Part shown: positions 53,085-61,457 of the stretch, piece after piece
How the letters are laid out: every line of letters begins with the position of its first letter
Numbering within the stretch: position 1 is the first letter of the stretch
From: Rhodobacter sp.
GTDB taxonomy: Bacteria > Pseudomonadota > Alphaproteobacteria > Rhodobacterales > Rhodobacteraceae
Direction: 5' to 3'
Length of the DNA stretch: 64,000 nucleotides
Assembly (NCBI GenBank): GCA_020637555.1
Contig: JACKKF010000007.1
Location: 62,001 to 126,000, forward strand
Notes under the pieces: generated by a model
What the model saw: only the letters and a program-made list of their open reading frames with translations
Told to the model about the DNA's origin: nothing
The model's database searches: none
Position numbers and translations under genes: made by a program

Positions 53085-54026
53085 TCAGGTCGTGAACCAC
53101 CACAGCCGCGTCAGGTGGAAAAAGGCGGGTGCGGCAAAGATGACGCTGTCCAGTTGATCCAGGAACCCGCCCTGTCCCGGGATCAGATGCGACCAGTCGC
53201 GCAAGCCGCGGTCCCGCTTGATCGCGCGCAGCACCAGGCTGCCGGCCTGTCCCGTGGCCGAGGCGCCCGCCGCCATGGCCGCCGCCGCCAGCGGACCGAA
53301 GGGCGTGATCCAGAACAGCGCCAGCCCGAGGGCGCCCGCGGCTGCCATGCCCCACAGGGCGCCCTGCCAGGTCTTTGACGACAGGCCAGGCACGATCCGT
53401 CGCCGGCCCAGGCGCCGGCCCAGGTAGAAATCCGCAAGGTCCCCGGTCTGCACGACCAGCACGAGAAAGGCGATCAGCAGCAGGCCGCGCCCCTCGGCGC
53501 CGGGCAGTTCCAGCCACATCAGCGCGGGAATGTGGCTGAGACAGAACACCGCGATCATGAGGCCCCACTGGGTTTCGGACACCCGCGCCAGAAACCGCTC
53601 GGTCGAGCCCCGCAGAACCGTCACGAAGGGCAGCAGCAAGAACACATAGACCGGAATGAACACGGTAAAGGTGCGTTGCAGGTCAAAGAAAACCAGCAGG
53701 AACTGCGCCGGAAGCAGGACATAGAACGCCAGCGCCAGCGTCAGGTGATCGGCGCGGCTGCGTGACGAATAGGTGTAGAATTCGCGCAGCGCGGCGAATG
53801 ATGCCGTGGCGAACAGCAGGATCACCGCCCACCGCCCCGCCAGCATCGCCAGGGTGAAAAGGATCGCCATCGCCCACCAGCTGTCGACACGGGCCATGAA
53901 GACCTCGACCGTGGGATCGGGAACGGCCCGGCGCGCGCGCATCCGGTCGCCCAGCGCGGTGAGCCCCAGCAGCAGCAGCGCGACGGCCAGCGCCAGAAGG
54001 GCGATATCGCGGGTGAGCGGGCTCAT
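53085..54026 (-). CDS. CdsA-like phosphatidate cytidylyltransferase
   Basis: This 313-residue membrane protein has about eight hydrophobic segments. A C-terminal signature resembles CdsA, KRDRGLRDWSHLIPGQGGFL followed by DQLDS. The canonical CDP-DAG synthase has PGHGG and DRxDS, so Gln replaces His and Gln replaces Arg here. It should make CDP-diacylglycerol or a related nucleotide lipid. It overlaps the PlsC-like gene by 4 nt, giving a two-gene phospholipid unit distinct from the housekeeping cdsA that this organism should carry elsewhere. Confidence 0.82.
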   Translation of the reverse strand: MSPLTRDIALLALAVALLLLGLTALGDRMRARRAVPDPTVEVFMARVDSWWAMAILFTLAMLAGRWAVILLFATASFAALREFYTYSSRSRADHLTLALAFYVLLPAQFLLVFFDLQRTFTVFIPVYVFLLLPFVTVLRGSTERFLARVSETQWGLMIAVFCLSHIPALMWLELPGAEGRGLLLIAFLVLVVQTGDLADFYLGRRLGRRRIVPGLSSKTWQGALWGMAAAGALGLALFWITPFGPLAAAAMAAGASATGQAGSLVLRAIKRDRGLRDWSHLIPGQGGFLDQLDSVIFAAPAFFHLTRLWWFTT

Positions 54027-54676
54027 GCCGTGTCCTCGGGGCGCAGGGCCAGCAGGGCCTCGGCGGCGCGGGTCAGGAAGGTGCCACGGTCCTCGTCCTG
54101 GCGCAGGGTGACCGGATCGCCAAAGATGACGCTGCACATCAGCGGCAGCGGGATCACCTCGCCCTTGGGCATGACCGCGTTCAGGTTCGCGATCCAGGTC
54201 GGCACCAGTTCGACCTCGGGGCGCGCGCGCGCGATGTTGAACAGCCCCGCCTTGAAGGGTTTCAACGGTTCCGGCCCCTGGTTGCGCAGGCCTTCGGGAA
54301 ACAGGATCAGGGAATCGCCCTGATCCAGTGCGGCCAGGATGGCGGCCATCGGGTCCTCGGTCCGGGCCTCGGGGCGGCGGTCGATCAGCACGGCGCGAAA
54401 CACGTCGGCCCCGGCGAATCGGCGCAATCCGCTGGTCAGCCAGTAGTCCGCCGCCGCGACGGGGCGCGTGCGCTGGCGCAACGCGTGGGGCAGGACCGAC
54501 CAGATCATCGGCATGTCGGCATTCGAGACGTGGTTCGCGAAATAGACCCGTTGGCGTGGCGCCGGCCCGACGCCGCGCCAGTCCGCGTGCACGGCTGTGA
54601 TCGCACGCGCGAACAGCACCAGGGCTTGTCCGGTCACGCGGGCGGCCAGTCGCCGAAAGGGGGTGGTCCAGGTCAT
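54023..54676 (-). CDS. 1-acyl-sn-glycerol-3-phosphate acyltransferase-like protein
   Basis: This 217-residue PlsC-type acyltransferase has the catalytic HX4D motif in FANHVSNADMPMIW and the downstream LILFPEGLRNQG block. The start at the Met before TWTTPFRR follows a plausible ribosome-binding site; an upstream in-frame Met reads back into intergenic sequence. It overlaps the CdsA-like gene (ATGA), suggesting one acylation-activation pathway making phosphatidate then CDP-DAG. It is divergent from the AsmA gene. Confidence 0.87.
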   Translation of the reverse strand: MTWTTPFRRLAARVTGQALVLFARAITAVHADWRGVGPAPRQRVYFANHVSNADMPMIWSVLPHALRQRTRPVAAADYWLTSGLRRFAGADVFRAVLIDRRPEARTEDPMAAILAALDQGDSLILFPEGLRNQGPEPLKPFKAGLFNIARARPEVELVPTWIANLNAVMPKGEVIPLPLMCSVIFGDPVTLRQDEDRGTFLTRAAEALLALRPEDTA

Positions 54677-54817
54677 GGTGGCATCATGCGACGGCCCGGG
54701 CGCGATGCCTAGCATCTTTGCAGCGCACCGCCGATCCACACAACCGTGAGAGCCGCTTGCCTTGTGCCCGACTCGGTCGATGCTATCATGGGTCCGTATT
54801 CGGGGTCGGAGGTGCGT

Positions 54818-56848
54818 ATGCGTTGGGTTTTCAGGCTTTTGGGGCTGGTTGTCGTGCTGATCGCCTTGGCGGTGGGGGCGCTGTTCCTGCTACCCGCCGA
54901 GCGCATCGCGCAACTGGCCGCCCGTCAGTTCGAGGCCGCGACAGGTCGCCAGCTGACCATCGACGGCAAGGTCACGCCCACGTTCTGGCCGGTGCTGGGT
55001 GCCCGGGTCGAAGGCGTGACGCTGGCCAATGTCGCCGGCGCGCAGGGCGGGCCCATGCTGGTGGCGGATTCGGTCGATCTGGGTGTGGACCTGTCGGCTC
55101 TGTGGGGCGGTTCCGTCGTCGTGCGCCGATTCGAGGCCCGGCATCCCCAGATCGTGCTGGAGAGGGACGCGAACGGGCAGGGGAACTGGGTGTTTTCCGG
55201 GCTGGGCGCCACGCCGGACACCACCGTCAGCGACAGTGGCGCCGGCGTGCTGCCCCCGATCGCGCTGGATCGCGCGCAGATCGAGGGGGCGAGCCTCAGG
55301 TTCATCGACCATCAGGCGGGCACCGACGTGACCGTTCAGGGCGTCACGCTGGATCTGTCCATGCCCGAGGCCGGTGGCGCGGCGACCCTGACCATCAATG
55401 TCGCGAACAATGGGCAGGAGGCCGCGGTGCGCGCCACCGTGGGCTCGGTCGAGCAATTGCTGGCGGGGCAGGTCGTGCCCGTCACCGCCTCGATCGAGGC
55501 ATCGGGTGCGCAGGGGTCGTTCGACGGCCGCATGGGCGTGCAGCCGGTCGCAGCCGAAGGCCGCATCACGCTGGACATTCGCCAGTTGGCACCGCTGCTC
55601 GAACTGGCCGGTGCCGGCGGGGCCGAGGTCCTGCCCGACGCCGCCCGCCCGTTGACCCTGGGCGGGCAGTTCACGCTGGCGCCCGCCGGCAGCATCCATC
55701 TGCGCGACGGGTCGCTGGGCGTCGGCGTGAACCGGCTGGCGGTGGCGCTGGATACCACCTTTGACGGTCCGCGCCCGCATGTTTCGGGCACGATCAGCGC
55801 CGACAGCCTGGATCTGTCGGGCTTTACCACCGGCGGTGGCGGCGGCGGGTCGGGGGCGTCTGCGCCGTCCGGCGGCGGATGGCCGACCGATCGCATCGAC
55901 GCCTCGGCGCTGGGGATTGCGGATGCCCAGATCGGGTTGACCCTGGGGCCGGTCAACACCGGCTATGGCACGCTGGACCGCCTGCGGGGCAGTCTGACCA
56001 TCGACCGCGCGCGCGGCGTCCTGACACTCGCCGATGTGCGCGGGTTCGAAGGCGCGGCATCGGGCGAGCTGGTGGCAAACAACCGCAATGGACTGTCCGT
56101 GGGCGGCACCCTCAGCGTGCAGGGCGTCAGCCTGCTGTCCGCGCTGCGCCAGTCGCTGGGTTTCGAACGGTTGAGCGGCACCGCCGACGCAAGCCTGCAG
56201 TTTCTGGGGGTCGGCAATTCGGTCGATGCGATCATGCGCAGCCTGGAAGGGCGCGGGCAGATCAGCTTCGGACGCGGTGAGATCCTGGGCTTCGATCTGT
56301 CCACCATGCTGCGCAATCTCGATCCCTCGGCCATCGGCGCGGGCAATTCGACGATCTATGACAGCATCGGCGCCAGTTTCACGATGAACAACGGCGTGCT
56401 GACCAACCAGGACCTTGCGCTTGAGGCCAGCCTGCTGGCGGTGCGCGGGCAGGGCACCGTCGATCTGGGGAACCAGACCCTCGACTATCGCGTCACCCCC
56501 GAGGCGATGCGCAACGCCGACACCGGCGAGGCCCTGCGCGTGCCCCTGCTCATCACCGGCCCGTGGTCGGCACCGCGCTTCCGTCTGGATCTGCAGGGGC
56601 TGGCCGAACAGCGCCTGCAGGAAGAACAGGACCGCCTGCGCGCCCGCGCCCAGGAGGAGGCGCAGCGGCTCGAGGATCAGGCTCGCGCCCGCGCCCAGCA
56701 GGCTGTGCAAGAGCAGTTGGGCGTCACCCCGCAAGAGGGGCAGTCGACCGAGGACGCCCTGCGCCAGGGTCTCGAGGACCGCGCGCGCGACGGACTGCTG
56801 CGGCTTCTGGGCGGTGGCGGCCAGGCCGAGGCACCGGCCGGGAACTGA
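54818..56848 (+). CDS. AsmA-family envelope protein
   Basis: This 676-residue protein has one N-terminal transmembrane segment (about 6-27). The AsmA N-terminal domain follows, with PAERIAQLAARQFEAATGRQ, TIDGKVTPTFWPVLGARVEG and VEGVTLANV. Beta-rich AsmA repeats follow, then the C-terminal AsmA domain (LSGTADASLQFLGVG, GRGEILGFDLSTMLR). A charged helix (about 590-640, rich in Glu, Gln, Arg) ends the protein and may form a coiled coil. The family is linked to outer-membrane lipid transport. The start at 54818 has GGAGG upstream, preferred to an earlier in-frame Met. Confidence 0.88.
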   Translation: MRWVFRLLGLVVVLIALAVGALFLLPAERIAQLAARQFEAATGRQLTIDGKVTPTFWPVLGARVEGVTLANVAGAQGGPMLVADSVDLGVDLSALWGGSVVVRRFEARHPQIVLERDANGQGNWVFSGLGATPDTTVSDSGAGVLPPIALDRAQIEGASLRFIDHQAGTDVTVQGVTLDLSMPEAGGAATLTINVANNGQEAAVRATVGSVEQLLAGQVVPVTASIEASGAQGSFDGRMGVQPVAAEGRITLDIRQLAPLLELAGAGGAEVLPDAARPLTLGGQFTLAPAGSIHLRDGSLGVGVNRLAVALDTTFDGPRPHVSGTISADSLDLSGFTTGGGGGGSGASAPSGGGWPTDRIDASALGIADAQIGLTLGPVNTGYGTLDRLRGSLTIDRARGVLTLADVRGFEGAASGELVANNRNGLSVGGTLSVQGVSLLSALRQSLGFERLSGTADASLQFLGVGNSVDAIMRSLEGRGQISFGRGEILGFDLSTMLRNLDPSAIGAGNSTIYDSIGASFTMNNGVLTNQDLALEASLLAVRGQGTVDLGNQTLDYRVTPEAMRNADTGEALRVPLLITGPWSAPRFRLDLQGLAEQRLQEEQDRLRARAQEEAQRLEDQARARAQQAVQEQLGVTPQEGQSTEDALRQGLEDRARDGLLRLLGGGGQAEAPAGN

Positions 56849-56853
56849 GCAGC

Positions 56854-56879
56854 GCAAAGGCGGAACCAGCCGCCTTTGC
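56854..56879. terminator. Bidirectional hairpin terminator between asmA and SHMT-like genes
   Basis: A perfect 10-bp stem GCAAAGGCGG / CCGCCTTTGC with loop AACCAG lies 5 nt after the asmA-type stop and 15 nt before the convergent SHMT-like stop. It is usable in both directions though the T-runs are short. Confidence 0.65.
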
Positions 56880-56894
56880 CCGCCGCATCGCCGG

Positions 56895-58217
56895 TCAGGT
56901 CCGGATATAGTGCAGCCGGTCGAACCCTGCGCGCAGGGCCTTGGTGCGGGGGGCCAGGCTGGCGGGGTCGTTCGACCGCAAGGCCTCGACCACCAGGGCG
57001 GCCAGGTCGGGGATGTCCGCGACCGTCACCCCCCAGCGCACCAGTTCGGGCGTGCCGATCCGCAAGCCGTTCAGATCGCCCGCGACCGGTGCGATGGGCA
57101 GGCCGATCCCGCAGGCCAGGAACCCGGCCGCTTCCAGGGTCCGCGAGGCGGCTTGACCGCCGCCAAAGGCACCGGCCTCGACGGCGAACTGGTGCGAGGT
57201 CGTAAAGCCGCGCTCGGCCCCGAAAACCGGGATCCCCGCCGCCGCCAGTTCCCGGGCGAATGCCTGGGCGGTGTCGATCATCGCCTGGGCATAGGCCGCG
57301 CCGAAGTCGCGCCAATCCAGCAGGGAAATCGCCAGCGCCGCCGATTTCGCCGCGTCGAAATTCGCGGTCATGCCGGGAAAGGCGATCTTGTCCAGCCGCT
57401 CGGCGATGGCCGCGTCATTCGTGACGATCAGCCCGCCGGCGGGACCACCCAGCGATTTGTAGGTGCTCATGGTCATCAGATGCGCCCCTTGCGCCAACGG
57501 ATTCGCCCAGGCGCCGCCGGCGATGATGCCGCATTGATGGGCGGCGTCGAACAGCACCTTGGCGCCGACCTCGTCGGCAATGGCGCGAACCTCGGCCACC
57601 GGATGCGCGAACAGGTTCAGGCTGCCGCCCACGGTGATCACCTTGGGCCTGACGGCGTGCGCCTGCGCGCGCAGTGCGTCCAGATCGACCGTATAGCCAT
57701 CGGCGTTGACCGGCGCCGGATGGGTCACCAGCCCGTAAAGACCGGCGCAGCCGTCGGCGTGATGGGTGACATGCCCGCCAATCGACGCCGGCGGTGCGAT
57801 GATCGCGTCGCCTGGCTTTGCCAGCGCCATGAAGCCGTAAAGATTGGCCAGCGCGCCGGACGGCACGCGGATTTCCGCATGGGTCGCGCCAAAGACCTCG
57901 GCCGCGAGTTCGGCGGCGATGACTTCGATTTCCTCGATGGCCTGCAGGCCCATCTCATACTTGTCGCCCGGATAGCCCAGCGACGGGCGTGAACCCAGAC
58001 CGCGCGCCAGGGCGGCCTCGGCCCGGGGGTTCATGACGTTGGTCGCGGGATTCAGGTTGAAACAGTCGCGCTCGTGGATGGCCTGATTGCGCAGGATCAG
58101 CGATTCGATCCGGGCATCGACCGCGCCGCTGTCGGCCTGCGCGGTTTCTGTGGCGATGGTCTGGACGCGGGTTTCGCAGGCGGCGGGCACCCAGGGGCGG
58201 GGGGCGAGATGGGGCAT
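56895..58217 (-). CDS. Divergent serine hydroxymethyltransferase-family PLP enzyme
   Basis: This 440-residue fold type I PLP enzyme has SHMT-like blocks: NLNPATNVMNPRAEA, LGSRPSLGYPGDKYEMG, IGGHVTHHADG and DAAHQCGIIAGG. The PLP lysine should be Lys254 in MSTYKSLGGPAGGLI; typical SHMT reads TTTTHKTLRGPRGG at that place. So His, Arg and Arg of the classic motif are replaced. It may act on a substituted serine or other beta-hydroxy amino acid (methylserine or aldolase type); THF dependence is unclear. The ATG at 58217 follows AAGGAGA. It is divergent from the double-HTH LysR regulator. Confidence 0.78.
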   Translation of the reverse strand: MPHLAPRPWVPAACETRVQTIATETAQADSGAVDARIESLILRNQAIHERDCFNLNPATNVMNPRAEAALARGLGSRPSLGYPGDKYEMGLQAIEEIEVIAAELAAEVFGATHAEIRVPSGALANLYGFMALAKPGDAIIAPPASIGGHVTHHADGCAGLYGLVTHPAPVNADGYTVDLDALRAQAHAVRPKVITVGGSLNLFAHPVAEVRAIADEVGAKVLFDAAHQCGIIAGGAWANPLAQGAHLMTMSTYKSLGGPAGGLIVTNDAAIAERLDKIAFPGMTANFDAAKSAALAISLLDWRDFGAAYAQAMIDTAQAFARELAAAGIPVFGAERGFTTSHQFAVEAGAFGGGQAASRTLEAAGFLACGIGLPIAPVAGDLNGLRIGTPELVRWGVTVADIPDLAALVVEALRSNDPASLAPRTKALRAGFDRLHYIRT

Positions 58218-58299
58218 GGCAGGTCTCCTTTTCCGCAGAATGCGGCGCGCGGGGGCTTGAGTGCAAACCCGTTTTCCTGTTGCTTGAGGCCCAGGAAAT

Positions 58300-59418
58300 G
58301 TGAGTCTGGCCATGTCCCTTGCGCCGCCCCCGCCCCGCCTGCCGCCGCTGGCCCATCTGGCCACGCTGGTCGCCGTCGTGCGGCTGGGCGGCTATGCGGC
58401 GGCGGCACAGGCGCGGGGCGTGACCGCCGGCGCCGTCCGCGTCAAGATCCGCGCGCTTGAGGCCACGCTGGGCGTGGCCCTGATCCACCCCGTCGCCCGG
58501 GGCGTCACCCCCACCCCAGAGGCCGAGGCCCTGGTCGAGGGGGTGTCCCCCATCCTGAGCCGTCTGGACCGCGATCTGGCGCCCCTGGGGACGGACCCAC
58601 CCCTCGGCGCGTTGATCCCGTTCGAGGCGGCGGTGCGGCTGGGGGGCTTTGCCGCCGCCGGGCAGGCGCTGGGTCTCAGTGCCGGGGCGGTCGCACAGCA
58701 GGCGGCCCGGTTCGAAGGGTGGGCCGGGCACGCCCTGTTCCGGCGTCACGTCCGCGGTGTCACGCCCATGCCCGAGGCCGTCGCCGTGCAACGGCGTCTT
58801 GCGGGCGCGCTGCACGCCATCGGGTCGGTTCTGGCCGGGCTGGGCCCCGCGCCGGTGCGGATCGCGGCATTGCCGGCGGTGGCGCAGCTCTGGTTGGCGC
58901 CGCGTCTGCCCGCCCTGCGGTCGGCGCTGGGCGTCAACGTTTCGGTGACCGCGCTTGAGCGCCCGCCCGAGGCCAAGCGCGCGCCCTACGACCTGGCCGT
59001 GTTCTTTGCCGAGGCCGGCGGCAGCGTGCTGGAGGCCGACGCGCTGATCCCGGTCTGCGCGCCCGCCCTGGCGACGGGGCTGCGCAGCCCTGCGGATCTG
59101 GCCGGTGTGCCGATCCTGACCGATTCCGTCTGGTCGGGCGACTGGCGGGCCTGGGCCACGGTGGCGATGCCGGGGCGCCCGGTGCCGCGCGGTGTCGCGC
59201 ATTCCCTCTATGCTCTGGCGGTGGACGAGGCCGTGGCCGGTGCCGGGGTGTTGATGGGGCACCTGGCCCTGGTTCGGCGCCATCTGGCAGCGGGCACGCT
59301 GGTCGCGCCGGTGCCGCCCGCGGTCCCCAGTCCCCGCGCGCTGCGGCTCTTTCGCCTGCGCCCGCTGGGCCGGGGCAGCGCCGCCGGGCGGGTGGCGGCG
59401 TGGCTTCAGACGGCGTGA
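58300..59418 (+). CDS. LysR-type regulator with two tandem N-terminal HTH domains
   Basis: This ~372-residue LysR-family protein has a duplicated DNA-binding part. The first winged HTH is about residues 19-90 (VVRLGGYAAAAQARGVTAGA) and the second about 104-175 (AVRLGGFAAAGQALGLSAGA), with an 85-residue offset. The effector-binding domain follows (PVRIAALPAVAQLWLAPRLP, DLAVFF, VPILTDS). Normal LysR regulators have one HTH. The GTG at 58300 follows AGGAAA closely; an ATG at 58312 is the alternative start. It is divergent from the SHMT-like gene and probably regulates it. Its end overlaps the TetR gene by 13 nt (convergent). Confidence 0.8.
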   Translation: MSLAMSLAPPPPRLPPLAHLATLVAVVRLGGYAAAAQARGVTAGAVRVKIRALEATLGVALIHPVARGVTPTPEAEALVEGVSPILSRLDRDLAPLGTDPPLGALIPFEAAVRLGGFAAAGQALGLSAGAVAQQAARFEGWAGHALFRRHVRGVTPMPEAVAVQRRLAGALHAIGSVLAGLGPAPVRIAALPAVAQLWLAPRLPALRSALGVNVSVTALERPPEAKRAPYDLAVFFAEAGGSVLEADALIPVCAPALATGLRSPADLAGVPILTDSVWSGDWRAWATVAMPGRPVPRGVAHSLYALAVDEAVAGAGVLMGHLALVRRHLAAGTLVAPVPPAVPSPRALRLFRLRPLGRGSAAGRVAAWLQTA

Positions 59419-60029
59419 ACCGTCAGGATGGCCAGGTCGTCGGCACTGGGATGCTGGCCGGTCATGCAATAGAGATAGGTCTCGCCGCGCGCATTGCGGA
59501 CTTCCCATCCCTCGCGCTGGTCAATGGTCGCATAGCCGATCTGCGTGAAATAGACCATGCGGCCGCGCACGTCGGCCTCGGCCGGCGCATAGCCAAAGCG
59601 GCGGAACATCTCGGCGATGGCGGCGATGCGCGCGTTGTCCGAGGCGAGCAGAATGGCCCGAACCTCGTCCGAGCGGCGCGCCCAGTCGCGAATGGCGAAA
59701 TCCAGCTGGGTATCGAAGCCGTCCTGATTGATCCAGCTTCGATAGAGCAACGCCAGCGCCTCGGTGATCGAGGCCGAGGGAAGTTCGGTGGCGGCAATCA
59801 GCGCGCGGGTGTTGGTGCCTTGCCAATGGTCCAGCAACGCATCCAGCAATTCGGCCCGATCCTTGAAGAACCAGTAGAAACTGGATCGCGCACAATCCAG
59901 ATGGTCGGCCAGGGTCAGAACCTTGACGCTGTCGACGCCTTCCTGGATCAGCACCGACAGGGCGGCACGCAGCCAGTCGTCGCGCGTGGTCCGTCCGGCG
60001 GTTCGCGGCTTGCGGGCGGCGCTGGGCAT
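59406..60029 (-). CDS. TetR-family transcriptional regulator
   Basis: This 207-residue regulator has an N-terminal HTH with VKVLTLADHLDCARSSFYWF and FKDRAELLDALLDHW. The C-terminal ligand domain is helical and unremarkable. The start at the Met before PSAARKPRT was chosen; a further upstream frame is proline/arginine-rich. It converges with the LysR gene with a 13-nt overlap. A nearby target is not obvious; it lies next to the cyd operon but in the same direction, downstream of cydX. Confidence 0.87.
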   Translation of the reverse strand: MPSAARKPRTAGRTTRDDWLRAALSVLIQEGVDSVKVLTLADHLDCARSSFYWFFKDRAELLDALLDHWQGTNTRALIAATELPSASITEALALLYRSWINQDGFDTQLDFAIRDWARRSDEVRAILLASDNARIAAIAEMFRRFGYAPAEADVRGRMVYFTQIGYATIDQREGWEVRNARGETYLYCMTGQHPSADDLAILTVHAV

Positions 60030-60147
60030 CAGGCGGTGTCGGGCTGCATCATGGGCCTCCGGGGCGCAGGGCGTCGCGCGCAGCTTAGGCGGCCCCGGGG
60101 CGCGGCACAAGCCATGCGCCGCGTGCCCCGGGGTTTGGGCGCGCGCG

Positions 60148-60273
60148 TCAGTGCCCGTCGGATTCAGCCTCGCGCACGATGCGCGCGTCCTCGCGCAGTT
60201 CCAGCCACATCGCGTTCAGGACCGCGAACAGCGCCGCCAGGGGAAGGCCAAGCAACCAGGCGAAATACCACAT
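60148..60273 (-). CDS. cydX: Cytochrome bd subunit CydX
   Basis: This 41-residue single-span membrane protein begins MWYFAWLLGLPLAALFAV and has the CydX-typical MWLELRED stretch after the membrane segment. It stabilises the haem groups of cytochrome bd in E. coli. It starts 15 nt after the cydB stop with AAGGA before its ATG. It is short enough to be missed by usual gene calling. Confidence 0.93.
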   Translation of the reverse strand: MWYFAWLLGLPLAALFAVLNAMWLELREDARIVREAESDGH

Positions 60274-60288
60274 CCTCGTGTTCCTTTC

Positions 60289-61452
60289 TCAATAGACGCT
60301 GTGCGAATTCTCGGTGACATCGGCCGCCGTCACCTTGCCCCACAGCACACGATAGACCCAGGCCGTATAGGCCAGGATGATCGGCATGAAGATCACCGTC
60401 ACCACCAGCATCACGAACAGCGTCTGGTGCGACGACGAGGCATCCCAGACCGTCAGCGAACTGTCCGGGCTGGTCGACGACGGCAGGATGAAGGGAAACA
60501 TCGTCAGCCCGACGCTGGCAATGATCCCGGTGATCCCCAGCTTGGACCACAGGAGCGTCGAGACCTCGCGCCCCGCCTTCAGCCCGCGCACCGCCATCAG
60601 GATGCCGACGAACCCCATCAGCGGGGCGATGGCGATCCACGGCCGGGCGGCATAGGCGGCCAGCCAGCTTCCGCCGTGGGTGACGGTGGAATAGAGCGGG
60701 TTCGACGGCCCATCGGTCACGACCGGGCCGGCGATCTGATAGCCGTCGATGCCCAGGGCCAGCCAAAGACCCGCCAGCGCATAGCCGGCGGCGGCGATCA
60801 GGCCTGCGACCGGGCCGATCGCACGGGCCCGCGCGGCGACCGGGCCGTCCGTTTTCAGCGACAGCCAGGCCGCGCCATGCATCACCAGCATGGCCAGCGA
60901 CACCACCCCGGCCAGCAGCGCAAAGGGATTGAGCAGCGCGATCAGCTTCCACAGAACGCCCCCCTCATAGACGGACAGCAGGTCGGGCGTCAGGTGGAAC
61001 GGCACGCCTTGCAGCACGTTGCCGACCGCCACGCCAAAGACCAGCGCCGGCACGGCGCCGCCGATGAACAACGCCCAGTCCCAGGCGCTGCGCCAGGTGA
61101 TCGAGTCGCGTTTCGAACGGTATTTGAACCCCACCGGCCGCAGGATCAGGGCCGCCAGCACCAGGAACATCGCCAGGTAGAAGCCCGAGAAACTGACCGC
61201 ATAGAGCGGCGGCCAGGCCGCAAAGATCGCGCCCCCGCCCAGGATGAACCAGACCTGGTTGCCCTCCCAGACCGGGCCGATGGTGTTGATCGCGATGCGG
61301 CGTTCGGTGTCGGTTTTCGCGACAAAGGGCAGCAAGGCGCCGACGCCCATGTCGAACCCGTCGGTCAGGGCGAAACCGATCAGCAGGACGCCCAGCAGCA
61401 GCCACCAGATGACCCGCAGCACGTCGAAGGGAATGAGTTCATACAGGATCAT
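60289..61452 (-). CDS. cydB: Cytochrome bd ubiquinol oxidase subunit II
   Basis: This 387-residue membrane protein has about eight to nine hydrophobic segments. Family stretches are IWWLLLGVLLIGFALTDGFD at the N-terminus and GPVWEGNQVWFILGGGAIFA. It pairs with CydA to reduce oxygen to water with quinol. Length matches the E. coli-type subunit (379). It follows cydA with 5 nt between, and precedes cydX by 15 nt. Confidence 0.95.
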   Translation of the reverse strand: MILYELIPFDVLRVIWWLLLGVLLIGFALTDGFDMGVGALLPFVAKTDTERRIAINTIGPVWEGNQVWFILGGGAIFAAWPPLYAVSFSGFYLAMFLVLAALILRPVGFKYRSKRDSITWRSAWDWALFIGGAVPALVFGVAVGNVLQGVPFHLTPDLLSVYEGGVLWKLIALLNPFALLAGVVSLAMLVMHGAAWLSLKTDGPVAARARAIGPVAGLIAAAGYALAGLWLALGIDGYQIAGPVVTDGPSNPLYSTVTHGGSWLAAYAARPWIAIAPLMGFVGILMAVRGLKAGREVSTLLWSKLGITGIIASVGLTMFPFILPSSTSPDSSLTVWDASSSHQTLFVMLVVTVIFMPIILAYTAWVYRVLWGKVTAADVTENSHSVY

Positions 61453-61457
61453 GGCTG

